A DNA stretch of 64,000 bases from Streptomyces endophytica (GTDB lineage Bacteria; Actinomycetota; Actinomycetes; Streptomycetales; Streptomycetaceae). The stretch lies in contig NZ_CP110636.1 in the NCBI RefSeq assembly GCF_026153355.1, positions 2,852,001 to 2,916,000 on the forward strand, written 5' to 3'. Below are positions 16,932-25,752 of the stretch, piece after piece; the first letter of the stretch is position 1, and the number at the start of each line of letters is the position of its first letter. Below the pieces are notes generated by a model, which saw only the letters and a list, made by a program, of their open reading frames with translations, had not been told where the DNA came from and did not search any database. The position numbers were made by a program, and so were the translations under genes.

Positions 16932-18596
16932 ATGTCGGGACCGCGACCCGTGCGGGCACCGCGCGGTACGGAGCTGAGTGCTCGGGGATGGCAGCAGGAA
17001 GCCGCGCTGCGCATGCTGCAGAACAACCTCGATCCGGAGGTGGCCGAGCACCCGGACCAGCTCGTCGTCTACGGCGGCACCGGCAAGGCCGCCCGTGACT
17101 GGCGCTCCTTCGACGCGATGGTGCGCACCCTCACCACGCTCAAGCAGGACGAGACGATGCTCGTCCAGTCCGGCAAGCCGGTCGGCGTGATGCAGACGCA
17201 CGAGTGGGCGCCGCGGGTGCTCATCGCCAACTCCAACCTCGTCGGCGACTGGGCCAACTGGGAGGAGTTCCGCCGCCTGGAGGCCCTCGGCCTGACCATG
17301 TACGGCCAGATGACCGCCGGTTCGTGGATCTACATCGGCACCCAGGGCATCCTCCAGGGCACCTACGAGACCTTCGCCGCCGTCGCGGCGAAGAAGTTCG
17401 GCGGCACCCTCGCCGGGACGATCACCCTCACCGCCGGCCTCGGCGGCATGGGCGGCGCCCAGCCCCTCGCCGTCACCATGAACGACGGCGTCGCCCTGTG
17501 CATCGACTGCGACCCGCGCGCCATCGAGCGCCGGATCGAGCACCGCTACCTCGACGTCAAGGCCGACAACCTGCAGCACGCCCTGCAGCTCGCCGTCGAG
17601 GCCCGCGACGCCCGCAAGCCGCTCTCCATCGGCCTGCTCGGCAACGCCGCCGACCTGCTCCCGCAGATGCTCGCCGAGGGCGCCCCGATCGACATCGTGA
17701 CGGACCAGACCTCCGCCCACGACCCGCTGGCCTACCTGCCGACCGGCGTCGACTTCGACGACATGGCCGCCTACGCCGCCAAGGACCCGGCGGGCTTCAC
17801 CACCCGCGCCCGCGAGTCGATGGCCCGGCACGTCGAGGCCATGGTCGGCTTCATGGACGCCGGCGCCGAGGTCTTCGACTACGGCAACTCCATCCGCGGT
17901 GAGGCCCAACTCGCCGGCTACGAGCGGGCCTTCGCCTTCCCCGGCTTCGTCCCCGCCTACATCCGGCCGCTGTTCGCCGAGGGCAAGGGGCCGTTCCGCT
18001 GGGCCGCGCTGTCCGGTGACGCCCAGGACATCGCCGCCACCGACAAGGCGATCCTCGACCTCTTCCCGGAGAACGAGTCGCTCGCCCGGTGGATCAAGAT
18101 GGCCGGCGAGCGGGTCCACTTCCAGGGCCTGCCCGCCCGGATCTGCTGGCTCGGCTACGGCGAACGCGACAAGGCCGGCGAGCGGTTCAACGAGATGGTC
18201 GCCGACGGCACCCTGCGCGCCCCGCTGGCCATCGGCCGCGACCACCTCGACTGCGGCTCCGTCGCCTCCCCCTACCGCGAGACCGAGGCCATGAAGGACG
18301 GCTCGGACGCGATCGCCGACTGGCCGCTGCTCAACGCCATGGTCAACGTCGCCTCCGGCGCCTCCTGGGTCTCGCTCCACCACGGCGGCGGCGTCGGCAT
18401 GGGCCGCTCGATCCACGCCGGACAGGTCACCGTCGCCGACGGCACCCCGCTGGCCGGCGAGAAGATCCGCCGGGTCCTCACCAACGACCCCGGCATGGGC
18501 GTCATCCGCCATGTCGACGCCGGCTACGAGCGCGCCGACGAGGTGGCCGCCGAACGCGGCGTCCGCATCCCGATGCGCGAGGGCGAGGGCGCGTGA
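16932..18596 (+). CDS. hutU: Urocanate hydratase (urocanase)
   Basis: A 554-residue, full-length urocanase that hydrates urocanate to 4-imidazolone-5-propionate using tightly bound NAD+. Diagnostic stretches are [13 protein letters not shown] (45-57), [23 protein letters not shown], the glycine-rich [10 protein letters not shown] (about 175), [15 protein letters not shown], and the active-site [18 protein letters not shown] (about 440). First gene of the histidine-degradation operon. Its stop overlaps the next start (GTGA). Confidence 0.97.
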   Translation: MSGPRPVRAPRGTELSARGWQQEAALRMLQNNLDPEVAEHPDQLVVYGGTGKAARDWRSFDAMVRTLTTLKQDETMLVQSGKPVGVMQTHEWAPRVLIANSNLVGDWANWEEFRRLEALGLTMYGQMTAGSWIYIGTQGILQGTYETFAAVAAKKFGGTLAGTITLTAGLGGMGGAQPLAVTMNDGVALCIDCDPRAIERRIEHRYLDVKADNLQHALQLAVEARDARKPLSIGLLGNAADLLPQMLAEGAPIDIVTDQTSAHDPLAYLPTGVDFDDMAAYAAKDPAGFTTRARESMARHVEAMVGFMDAGAEVFDYGNSIRGEAQLAGYERAFAFPGFVPAYIRPLFAEGKGPFRWAALSGDAQDIAATDKAILDLFPENESLARWIKMAGERVHFQGLPARICWLGYGERDKAGERFNEMVADGTLRAPLAIGRDHLDCGSVASPYRETEAMKDGSDAIADWPLLNAMVNVASGASWVSLHHGGGVGMGRSIHAGQVTVADGTPLAGEKIRRVLTNDPGMGVIRHVDAGYERADEVAAERGVRIPMREGEGA

Positions 18597-19831
18597 CCGC
18601 CTCGTTCCACGAGATGTGGCAGGAGTTGCGGCCGCTCGGCCGCAACTCCGCCACCGGGGGATACCGCCGCTACGCCTGGACCGGCGCGGACGCCGACTGC
18701 CGCGCGTGGTTCCGGGCGCAGGCCGAGGCCCGCGGACTCGCCTACGAACTCGACCGCAACGGCAACCAGTGGGCCTGGCTCGGCGCCACCGGCCACCAGG
18801 ACGTGGCCCCCGGCGAGGCCGTCGTCACCGGCTCCCACCTGGACTCCGTGCCGGACGGCGGCGCCTTCGACGGCCCCCTCGGCGTCGTCTCCTCCTTCGC
18901 CGCGCTCGACGAACTCCGCCGCCGGGGAGCCGACCCCGCGAAGCCGCTGGCGATCGTCAACTTCGGCGACGAGGAAGGCGCCCGCTTCGGCCTGGCCTGC
19001 GTCGGCTCCCGGCTCACCGCCGGCGCCCTGACCCCCGAGGCCGCGCACGAGCTGCGCGACGCCGACGGCATCTCGCTGCCGCAGGCCATGGAGCGCGCCG
19101 GATACGACCCCGACGCCATCGGCCCGGACCCCGAACGGCTCGCCGCGATCGGCGCGTTCGTCGAGCTCCACGTCGAGCAGGGCCGCGCCCTCGACCTGTC
19201 CGGCGACCCGGTCGGCGTCGCCTCCGCCATCTGGCCGCACGGCCGCTGGCGGTTCGACTTCCGCGGCGAGGCCAACCACGCCGGCACCACGCGCCTGGAG
19301 GACCGGCGCGACCCGATGCTCAGCTACGCCGCGACCGTCCTCGCCGCCCGGGAACAGGCCCGGCTGGCCGGCGCCCTGGCCACCTTCGGGAAGATCAGCG
19401 TGGAGCCGAACGGCGTCAACGCCATCCCCTCGCTCGTCCGCGGCTGGCTGGACTCCCGCGCCCCCGACCAGGACACCCTGGACACCGTGATCCACGGCAT
19501 CGAGCAGGCCGCCGCCGAACGCGCCGCACGCGACGGGGTCGACCTGACCGTCGTCCGCGAATCCTTCACCCCGGTCGTGGAGTTCGAGCACGCCCTGCGG
19601 GACGAGCTGAGCACCCTCCTGGGCAAGGCGGCGGAGCGCCCGGTGCCCGTCCTCGGCACCGGCGCGGGCCATGACGCCGGTATTTTGTCCGGAACCGTCC
19701 CCACCGCCATGCTGTTCGTGCGCAACCCGACCGGCGTGTCCCACTCGCCCGCCGAAGCGGCGGAGGAGGACGACTGCACCGCCGGGGTCCTCGCACTCGC
19801 CGACGTACTGGAGGGGCTGGCGTGTCGCTGA
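18593..19831 (+). CDS. M20-family amidohydrolase, allantoate amidohydrolase/N-carbamoylase type, in the hut operon
   Basis: A 412-residue M20/M28-type di-metal amidohydrolase. Metal-binding motifs are [22 protein letters not shown] (His and Asp, about 80-100), [11 protein letters not shown] (Glu-Glu, about 125) and FVELHVEQG (about 190). The lid-domain motif [17 protein letters not shown] and the C-terminal metal His in TGVSHSPAE are also present. Annotated relatives cleave allantoate or N-carbamoyl amino acids. Lying between hutU and hutF with 4-bp and 10-bp overlaps, it most likely removes the formyl group from the N-formylglutamate made by HutF, replacing HutG. That role is inference from position. 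Confidence 0.85.
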   Translation: MTASFHEMWQELRPLGRNSATGGYRRYAWTGADADCRAWFRAQAEARGLAYELDRNGNQWAWLGATGHQDVAPGEAVVTGSHLDSVPDGGAFDGPLGVVSSFAALDELRRRGADPAKPLAIVNFGDEEGARFGLACVGSRLTAGALTPEAAHELRDADGISLPQAMERAGYDPDAIGPDPERLAAIGAFVELHVEQGRALDLSGDPVGVASAIWPHGRWRFDFRGEANHAGTTRLEDRRDPMLSYAATVLAAREQARLAGALATFGKISVEPNGVNAIPSLVRGWLDSRAPDQDTLDTVIHGIEQAAAERAARDGVDLTVVRESFTPVVEFEHALRDELSTLLGKAAERPVPVLGTGAGHDAGILSGTVPTAMLFVRNPTGVSHSPAEAAEEDDCTAGVLALADVLEGLACR

Positions 19832-21180
19832 CCACGCAGGCAACACCGACGACGTACTGGCTCGAACACGCCTGGCTCGGCAGCCACGTCGAACCGGGCG
19901 TGACCCTTCGGACCGCGGACGGCCGGATCACGGCCGTCCGCACCGGGGACGCCACCCCGCCGCCCGGCGCCACCGTCCTGCGCGGCCTGACGCTGCCCGG
20001 CCTGGCCAACGCCCACAGTCACGCCTTCCACCGCGCGCTGCGCGGCACCGTCCAGGTCGGCAGCGGCACCTTCTGGACCTGGCGCGAGATCATGTACGCC
20101 GTCGCCGACCGGCTCACCCCGGACAGCTACTACGCCCTCGCCCGCGCCGTCTACGCCGAGATGGCGCTGGCCGGCATCACCTGCGTCGGCGAATTCCACT
20201 ACCTCCACCACGCGCCCGGCGGCACCCGCTACGACGACCCCAACGCGATGGGCGGGGCGCTGATCGCGGCCGCCGCGGACGCCGGCATCCGCATCACCCT
20301 GCTCGACACCGCCTACCTCTCGTCCGGCTTCGGCGCCCCGCCCGACCGGCACCAGCTGCGCTTCTCCGACGGCACCGCGGACCGCTGGGCGCAGCGCGCC
20401 GACGCGCTCAAGGAGGACCGCGAGCACGTCCGCATCGGCGCCGCCATCCACTCCGTACGCGCCGTGCCCGCCGGGCAGCTCGGCACCGTCGCGGAGTGGG
20501 CCCGCGAACGGCAGGCCCCCCTGCACGTCCACCTCTCCGAGCAGACCGCCGAGAACGACGCCTGCCGCGCGGCCCACGGCCGCACGCCCACCCAACTGCT
20601 CGCCGACCACGGCGCGCTGGGCCGGCGCACCACGGCCGTGCACGCCACGCACCTCACCGACCAGGACATCGCCCTGCTCGGCGGCTCCACGACCGGCGTG
20701 TGCATGTGCCCCACCACCGAGCGCGACCTCGCCGACGGCATCGGCCCGGCCGCCCGCCTCCAGGGCGCCGGCAGCCCGCTGTCCCTCGGCAGCGACAGCC
20801 ACGCCGTCATCGACCTGCTCGAAGAGGCCCGCGCCATGGAACTCGACGAGCGGCTGCGCACCCGCACCCGCGGGCACTGGACCGCGGCCGCCCTGCTGCG
20901 CGCCGCCACCGCCGACGGCCATGCCGCCCTCGGCTGGGACGACGCCGGCACCCTGGAGACCGGCGCGCTCGCCGACCTCACCACGATCGCACTGGACTCC
21001 GTACGCACCGCCGGACCACTGCCCCGGCTGGCCGCCGAAACGGCGGTATTCGCCGCCTCCGCGGCGGACGTGCGACACACCATCGTCGGCGGGCGGCAGA
21101 TCGTCCGGGACGGTGTGCACACTCTTGTCCCCGACGTGCCCACAGCCCTCGCCGAATCCATCGCCGCCGTACGCGGCTGA
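19822..21180 (+). CDS. hutF: Formimidoylglutamate deiminase
   Basis: A 452-residue amidohydrolase that converts N-formimino-L-glutamate to N-formyl-L-glutamate plus ammonia. Metal ligands appear in [13 protein letters not shown] (about 65), [14 protein letters not shown] (about 235) and HATHLTDQD (about 270). [16 protein letters not shown] and the Asp of [16 protein letters not shown] (about 310) are family signatures. The GTG start at 19822 overlaps the preceding gene by 10 bp. With HutI it defines the two-step deiminase route, and hence the need for a deformylase. Confidence 0.94.
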   Translation: MSLTTQATPTTYWLEHAWLGSHVEPGVTLRTADGRITAVRTGDATPPPGATVLRGLTLPGLANAHSHAFHRALRGTVQVGSGTFWTWREIMYAVADRLTPDSYYALARAVYAEMALAGITCVGEFHYLHHAPGGTRYDDPNAMGGALIAAAADAGIRITLLDTAYLSSGFGAPPDRHQLRFSDGTADRWAQRADALKEDREHVRIGAAIHSVRAVPAGQLGTVAEWARERQAPLHVHLSEQTAENDACRAAHGRTPTQLLADHGALGRRTTAVHATHLTDQDIALLGGSTTGVCMCPTTERDLADGIGPAARLQGAGSPLSLGSDSHAVIDLLEEARAMELDERLRTRTRGHWTAAALLRAATADGHAALGWDDAGTLETGALADLTTIALDSVRTAGPLPRLAAETAVFAASAADVRHTIVGGRQIVRDGVHTLVPDVPTALAESIAAVRG

Positions 21181-21197
21181 AGGAGAACACCCCCGCG

Positions 21198-22379
21198 ATG
21201 ACGACGACCTCCGCGCCGACCACCGCCATCACCCACATCGCCCAGCTCGTCACCAACGACCCCTCCCTCGGTGAAGGCCCCCTCGGTCTGATCCAGGACG
21301 CCGCGGTCGTCATCGACGGCGACCGCATCGCCTGGGTCGGTGCCTCCAGCAAAGCACCCGCCACCGACAACGCCGTCGACGCCGCCGGCCGGGCCGGCAT
21401 CCCCGGCTTCGTCGACTCCCACTCCCACCTCGTCTTCGCCGGCGACCGCACCGAGGAGTTCAACGCCCGGATGTCCGGGCGCCCTTACTCCGCCGGCGGC
21501 ATCCGCACCACCGTCGCCGCCACCCGTGCCGCCACCGACAGCGAACTGGAGGCCAACCTCACCCGCCACCTCGCCGAGGCCCTCCGCCAGGGCACGACCA
21601 CGTTCGAGACCAAGTCCGGCTACGGCCTGACCGTCGAGGACGAGGCCCGGGCGCTGCGCATCGCCGCCGCGCACACCGACGAGGTCACCTTCCTCGGCGC
21701 CCACATCGTCTCCCCCGACTACGCGGACGACCCGGCCGGCTACGTCGACCTGGTCACCGGCCCGATGCTGGACGCCTGCGCCCCGCACGCCCGCTGGATC
21801 GACGTCTTCTGCGAGAAGGGCGCCTTCGACGGCGACCAGGCCCGCGCGATCCTGACCGCCGGCAAGGCCCGGGGCCTCGCCCCGCGGGTGCACGCCAACC
21901 AGCTCGGCCACGGCCCCGGCGTGCAGATCGCGGTCGAGCTCGGCGCCGCCTCCGCCGACCACTGCACCCACCTCAGCCCCGCGGACATCGACGCCCTCGC
22001 CCAGTCCGACACCGTCGCCACGCTGCTGCCCGGCGCCGAGTTCTCCACCCGCGCCGCGTGGCCCGACGCCCGTCCGCTGCTCGACGCCGGCGCCACCGTC
22101 GCGCTGTCCACCGACTGCAACCCCGGGTCGTCCTTCACCAGCTCCATGCCGTTCTGCATCGCCCTGGCCGTCCGCGACATGGGCATGACCCCCGATGAGG
22201 CGCTCTGGTCGGCCACCGCGGGCGGCGCCCGCGCGCTGCGCCGCACCGACGTCGGCCGCATCACCCCCGGTGCCCGCGCCGACCTGGCCCTCCTGGACGC
22301 GCCCAGCCACGTCCACCTCGCCTACCGCCCGGGCGTCCCGCTCGTCTCGGCGGTGTGGCACAAGGGAGTTCTGGTCTGA
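21198..22379 (+). CDS. hutI: Imidazolonepropionase
   Basis: A 393-residue amidohydrolase that opens the imidazolone ring to give N-formimino-L-glutamate. Visible motifs are [18 protein letters not shown] (metal His pair, about 75), the substrate loop [37 protein letters not shown] (about 235) and [18 protein letters not shown] (Asp, about 305). ATG 21198 follows AAGGAGAAC at 15-17 bp. Last gene of the hut operon; a strong terminator begins 30 bp after the stop. Confidence 0.95.
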   Translation: MTTTSAPTTAITHIAQLVTNDPSLGEGPLGLIQDAAVVIDGDRIAWVGASSKAPATDNAVDAAGRAGIPGFVDSHSHLVFAGDRTEEFNARMSGRPYSAGGIRTTVAATRAATDSELEANLTRHLAEALRQGTTTFETKSGYGLTVEDEARALRIAAAHTDEVTFLGAHIVSPDYADDPAGYVDLVTGPMLDACAPHARWIDVFCEKGAFDGDQARAILTAGKARGLAPRVHANQLGHGPGVQIAVELGAASADHCTHLSPADIDALAQSDTVATLLPGAEFSTRAAWPDARPLLDAGATVALSTDCNPGSSFTSSMPFCIALAVRDMGMTPDEALWSATAGGARALRRTDVGRITPGARADLALLDAPSHVHLAYRPGVPLVSAVWHKGVLV

Positions 22380-22408
22380 CGCCGCACGGCCCCTGACGGC
22401 CGGCAGAC

Positions 22409-22454
22409 GCGGAGGAGGGCCCGTCCCGGTATCCCGGGGCGGGCCCTCCTCCGC
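22409..22454. terminator. Strong hairpin terminator between hutI and the sigma factor gene
   Basis: GCGGAGGAGGGCCCG (22409-22423) is perfectly reverse-complemented by CGGGCCCTCCTCCGC (22440-22454), 15-bp arms with a 16-base loop. Its position between convergent genes suggests bidirectional action. Confidence 0.8.
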
Positions 22455-22499
22455 GCGGGCGGTGCCGGCCGCGCGGACCGGCAGGGGCGACCGCGGTCC

Positions 22500-23437
22500 T
22501 CACTCCTCGACCATCAGCCCCTTGCGGAGCCGGCCGAGCGTGCGGGAGAGCAGACGGGAGACGTGCATCTGGGAGATGCCCAGCTCCTCGCCGATCTCGG
22601 ACTGCGTCATGTTCGCCACGAAGCGCAGGGACAGGATCTTCCGGTCGCGCGGCGGGAGTTCGGCGATCAGCGGCTTCAACGACTCGACGTACTCGATGCC
22701 TTCGAGTCCGTGGTCCTCGTAGCCGATCCGGTCCGCCAGCGCGCCTTCGCTGTCGTCCTCCTCGGGCTGGGCGTCCAGCGAGCTCGCGGTGTACGCGTTG
22801 CTCGCGGCCATCCCCTCGACGACCTCGTCCCTGGTGATGCCGAGACGTTCGGCGAGTTCGTGCACCGTGGGGGCGCGGTCCAGCTTCTGCGCGAGTTCGT
22901 CGCCCGCCTTGGCGAGGTCCAGCCGCAGTTCCTGCAGACGCCTCGGGACGCGCACCGACCAGCTGGTGTCACGGAAGAAGCGCTTGATCTCGCCGACGAT
23001 GGTCGCATCGCGAACGTCGGGAACTCCACCCCGCGGCTGATTTCGAAGCGGTCTATCGCCTTGATCAGGCCGATCGTGCCGACCTGGACGATGTCCTCCA
23101 TCGGCTCGCTGCGGGAGCGGAAGCGGGAGGCCGCGAACTTCACCAGGGCGAGGTTGAGCTCGACCAGGGTGTTGCGGACGTACGCGAATTCGTGGGTGCC
23201 TTCCTCAAGCGATTCGAGCCGCTCGAAGAGGGTCTTGGACAGAGCCCTCGCGTCCACCGGACCCACCTCGTCGAACGGCGGGATCTCGGGCAGATCGTCG
23301 ATCTCAGGAAAAACCGCCGGATCGGATTCGGCAGCGATCGACTGGGAAGGGATGTGCCCGGTCGGGTCGGACGGGGATGTCGACGATGCGGACTGTCGGG
23401 TGTCGTCGGTACGCAGTTCGTCGAGCCGGGGTGACAT
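22500..23437 (-). CDS. SigB/SigF-family RNA polymerase sigma factor; one frameshift near 23004
   Basis: A group-3 sigma factor of about 312 residues. Region 2 is clear ([49 protein letters not shown]), as are region 3 ([37 protein letters not shown]) and the region 4 helix-turn-helix ([32 protein letters not shown]). The frame breaks just after EFPTFAM. Restoring one C gives [17 protein letters not shown], the standard family sequence, so an error is likely. ATG 23437 has GGAGGAG at 5 bp. An acidic N-terminal extension of about 90 residues precedes region 2. The anti-sigma and antagonist genes next door probably control it by partner switching. Confidence 0.87.
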
Positions 23438-23583
23438 GGTCTCCTCCATCGTTCTCGGCATATGGCTGCCGATGCCTCTACGTGAAGCCTTCGGTGTGCG
23501 GCGCCTCCAAAGCCGGCCGTTGCGAATGTGTTCTTCTACGCCTACCTGTCTTTGCTGGAAGATGGCAAGTAAGCGTTGTCCGT

Positions 23584-23597
23584 ATATTGGGCAATAT
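23584..23597. promoter_or_regulatory. Short AT-rich palindrome in the sigma/STAS divergent region
   Basis: ATATTG-GG-CAATAT (6-bp perfect arms) stands out against the local GC content, between the sigma gene start (23437) and the STAS gene start (23700). A possible regulator site; no partner identified. Confidence 0.35.
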
Positions 23598-23699
23598 GCG
23601 GATTGTTCGGCTACCGGCGCGCGTCAGGAAGGCGTAGGGTTCGACGAGCGCAGTCGCAAGCAATCCAGCCGTCTAGACAGCAAAAGGGGTGCGCTTCGC

Positions 23700-24068
23700 A
23701 TGGACCGCGGGACGGTCGGCAGTGCAAGCCGGGGCCGGCTTCACGTCGAGATCCGCCATCACGGCGCAAGCGCTGTCGTGACGGTCACAGGTGAGCTCGA
23801 TCACCACACCGCGGATCTGTTGCGGGAATCACTCGAAGGCTGTGTGGATGACGGCTATGCACGCCTGGTGGTCGACTGCTCACAGCTCGAATTCATGGAC
23901 TCCACCGGCCTCAACGTACTGCTCGGCGCGCGCCTGAAGGCGGAGGCCGAGGGGGGCGGGGTCCATCTGGCCGGGATGCAACCGGTGGTCGCCCGGGTCT
24001 TCGAGATCACCGGCGCCGAGGCAGTCTTCACGGTGCACGATTCCGTCGATGCGGCCCTGGCCGAGTGA
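23700..24068 (+). CDS. STAS-domain anti-sigma factor antagonist
   Basis: A 122-residue SpoIIAA/RsbV-like protein. The STAS core runs VEIRHHGASAVVTVTGELDHHTADLLRESLEGCV, then LVVDCSQLEFMDSTGLNVLLGARLKAEAEGG. The Ser of the MDSTGL motif (about residue 74) is the position phosphorylated by the cognate kinase in this family. When unphosphorylated it binds the anti-sigma kinase and frees the sigma factor. Divergent from the sigma gene, same strand as the kinase 173 bp downstream. An AGGGG sequence lies about 10 bp before the ATG. Confidence 0.92.
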   Translation: MDRGTVGSASRGRLHVEIRHHGASAVVTVTGELDHHTADLLRESLEGCVDDGYARLVVDCSQLEFMDSTGLNVLLGARLKAEAEGGGVHLAGMQPVVARVFEITGAEAVFTVHDSVDAALAE

Positions 24069-24082
24069 CCTGACGACGGTGT

Positions 24083-24101
24083 CCGGAACGATCTGTTCCG
24101 G
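24083..24101 (+). terminator. Hairpin after the STAS gene
   Basis: CCGGAAC (24083-24089) and GTTCCGG (24095-24101) pair around a 5-base loop, 14 bp after the stop. No T-run follows, so termination may be partial. Confidence 0.5.
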
Positions 24102-24241
24102 GCGCGTAGTCCGTGTCACAACTTCCGTACCCAAGAAGTGGGTGTTCTCACGGTCCGGTCGGGCAGGAGACATCTGAATCCGTTGCAAGCAGTCCGCTAT
24201 CTGTTCTCCGTGAATAGGCGAATCGGTGAGGTGAAGCGCTG

Positions 24242-24744
24242 ATGAGCACCACCCGGCCGTACCCGCCGGGCGATCTCGGCCCGGAGCCGGGCGGCGCCGG
24301 TGCTTCCGCCGCCGTTCCGTCCGCCGCCATGCCGGCGGGCCAGATCCGCCGGCTGCGCCTGGCGGGCACCCGGGGCGCCGTGGCACGTGGCCGTGATTTC
24401 GCCCGGCAGGCCCTGCACGACTGGGGCTGGCTGCCGGCCGCCAGCGCCGACCAGCGGGCCGCCGCCGAGGACGTGCTGCTCGTCGTCTCGGAGCTGGTCA
24501 CCAACGCCTGCCTGCACGCCGAGGGGCCCGAGGAGCTGCGGCTGCGCTGCACACCCAAGATGCTGCGGCTGGAGGTCACCGACCTCGGCGCGGGCTCGCC
24601 GGCGCCGCGCAGCCCGCACCGCCCGGCCGCCCCGGCGGCCACGGCATGTTCATCGTGCAGCGGCTCTGCCTGGACTGGGGCGTGGTGCGCAACCCCGACG
24701 GCACGGGCAAGACCGTCTGGGCGGAGCTCGCCGCACCGGCCTGA
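24242..24744 (+). CDS. RsbW/SpoIIAB-like anti-sigma serine kinase (HATPase_c_2); one frameshift near 24625
   Basis: A GHKL ATPase of about 167 residues. The N box is AAAEDVLLVVSELVTNACLHAEGPEELRLRC (about 80-110), followed by LRLEVTDLGAGSPAPR (G1-like) and, after the break, RPGRPGGHGMFIVQRLCLDWGV (G2 box). Restoring one G at about 24625 joins the halves and leads to the stop at 24744. Expected role: bind and inhibit the sigma factor at 22.5 kb, or phosphorylate the STAS protein. Both partners are adjacent, making a complete three-part partner-switch module. Confidence 0.85.
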
Positions 24745-24766
24745 CCGAGGCCACGGCGGAAGAGGA

Positions 24767-24792
24767 GCGCGGGTCCGCGGGCCCGCGCTTTT
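24767..24792 (+). terminator. Intrinsic terminator after the anti-sigma gene
   Basis: GCGCGGG (24767-24773) and CCCGCGC (24782-24788) form a stem followed directly by TTTT, the classic intrinsic form. Confidence 0.75.
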
Positions 24793-24975
24793 GCCGTTCC
24801 CGGGCCCGTGTTCACCACCGCCGGGCGGCCGGATGTGCCCGCCGGTGCAGCCCCGGACCGATCGGGGCTGTGCTGTGCCTTCCCTCGCAAGGTCCCCGGC
24901 GTACCTTGAGCGGCCAATCTGATGTGCCGTCAGGAACAGTCGGCGGTGCGCCCACCGGGAGAAGGGGAACGGACA

Positions 24976-25692
24976 GTGGCCCGCTTCTACGCACAGCACG
25001 GCCGGCGACCGCGCCGGGCGGCCGGCCTCGCCGCCGCCGTGGCGATGACGGCGGGGTCCGCGGTGCTGCTCACCGCGCCGGCCGCCCACGCCGAGGTCGT
25101 CGACGTCAACTACCAGTGCAAGACGCCGATCGGGAACAAGGGCGCGGTCTCGCCGATCGACATCAAGAGCACCCCCAGCGGCGGCGCGTACAAACTCGTG
25201 ATGTCCTTCCAGAAGGGGGTGTCCTCCAGCCCCGTCGAGCTGGGCAAGGGCGCCATGAAGCCGAGCGCGCTGATCAAGCTGGGCGGCGCGGAGAGCGGTA
25301 CGGTCCCGGTCTCCGGGCCGCCCAACGACCGGGCGATTCCGGCCAACACCCCCATCAAGATCAGTGACTTGAGCGGGACGTACACCCCCAAGGCGAGCGG
25401 CAAGGTCACCTTCACCGCGGCCACCCTCACCATCAAGGCGCTCGGCACCACGACCACCTGCACCCCCAGCAACAACCCCAAGCCCTCGCTCACCCTCGAC
25501 GTGAAGGGCTCCGGCGGCAGCGGCGGTGCGGCCACCGGCGGTTCCGGCGGCACGGGCGGCTCCTCCGGCGGACAACTGCCGCAGACCGGACCGGCCGACT
25601 CCGCGGTGGCGCTGGGCACATTGGGCGGCACGGTGCTGCTGGCCGGCGCGGCCGGAGTGCTCTGGCTGACCCGCCGTCACCAGCGCGTCTGA
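24976..25692 (+). CDS. Secreted protein with LPxTG-type sorting signal
   Basis: A 238-residue exported protein. A long twin-Arg-containing signal (RRPRRAAGLAAAVAMTAGSAV) ends at AHA, about residue 38. The mature domain of about 120 residues contains CKTPIGNKGAVSPIDIKS, GTYTPKASGKVTF and IKALGTTTTCTP, with two Cys that may pair. A Gly/Ser linker precedes LPQTG, a hydrophobic helix and the basic tail RRHQRV. The same domain recurs at 27.7-29.2 kb. GTG 24976 is chosen for the GAAGGGGAA upstream; the frame opens earlier at 24922. Ligand unknown. Confidence 0.82.
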   Translation: MARFYAQHGRRPRRAAGLAAAVAMTAGSAVLLTAPAAHAEVVDVNYQCKTPIGNKGAVSPIDIKSTPSGGAYKLVMSFQKGVSSSPVELGKGAMKPSALIKLGGAESGTVPVSGPPNDRAIPANTPIKISDLSGTYTPKASGKVTFTAATLTIKALGTTTTCTPSNNPKPSLTLDVKGSGGSGGAATGGSGGTGGSSGGQLPQTGPADSAVALGTLGGTVLLAGAAGVLWLTRRHQRV

Positions 25693-25752
25693 ACCGGACC
25701 GCAGCTTCCGCACCACGTGCAGCCTGTGCACCACGAGTACCAGGAGCCGCCG

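Noticed and set aside
19324..22361. Long minus-strand frames across the hut operon
   Set aside because: Antisense shadows of hutF and hutI, which carry complete catalytic motifs on the plus strand.
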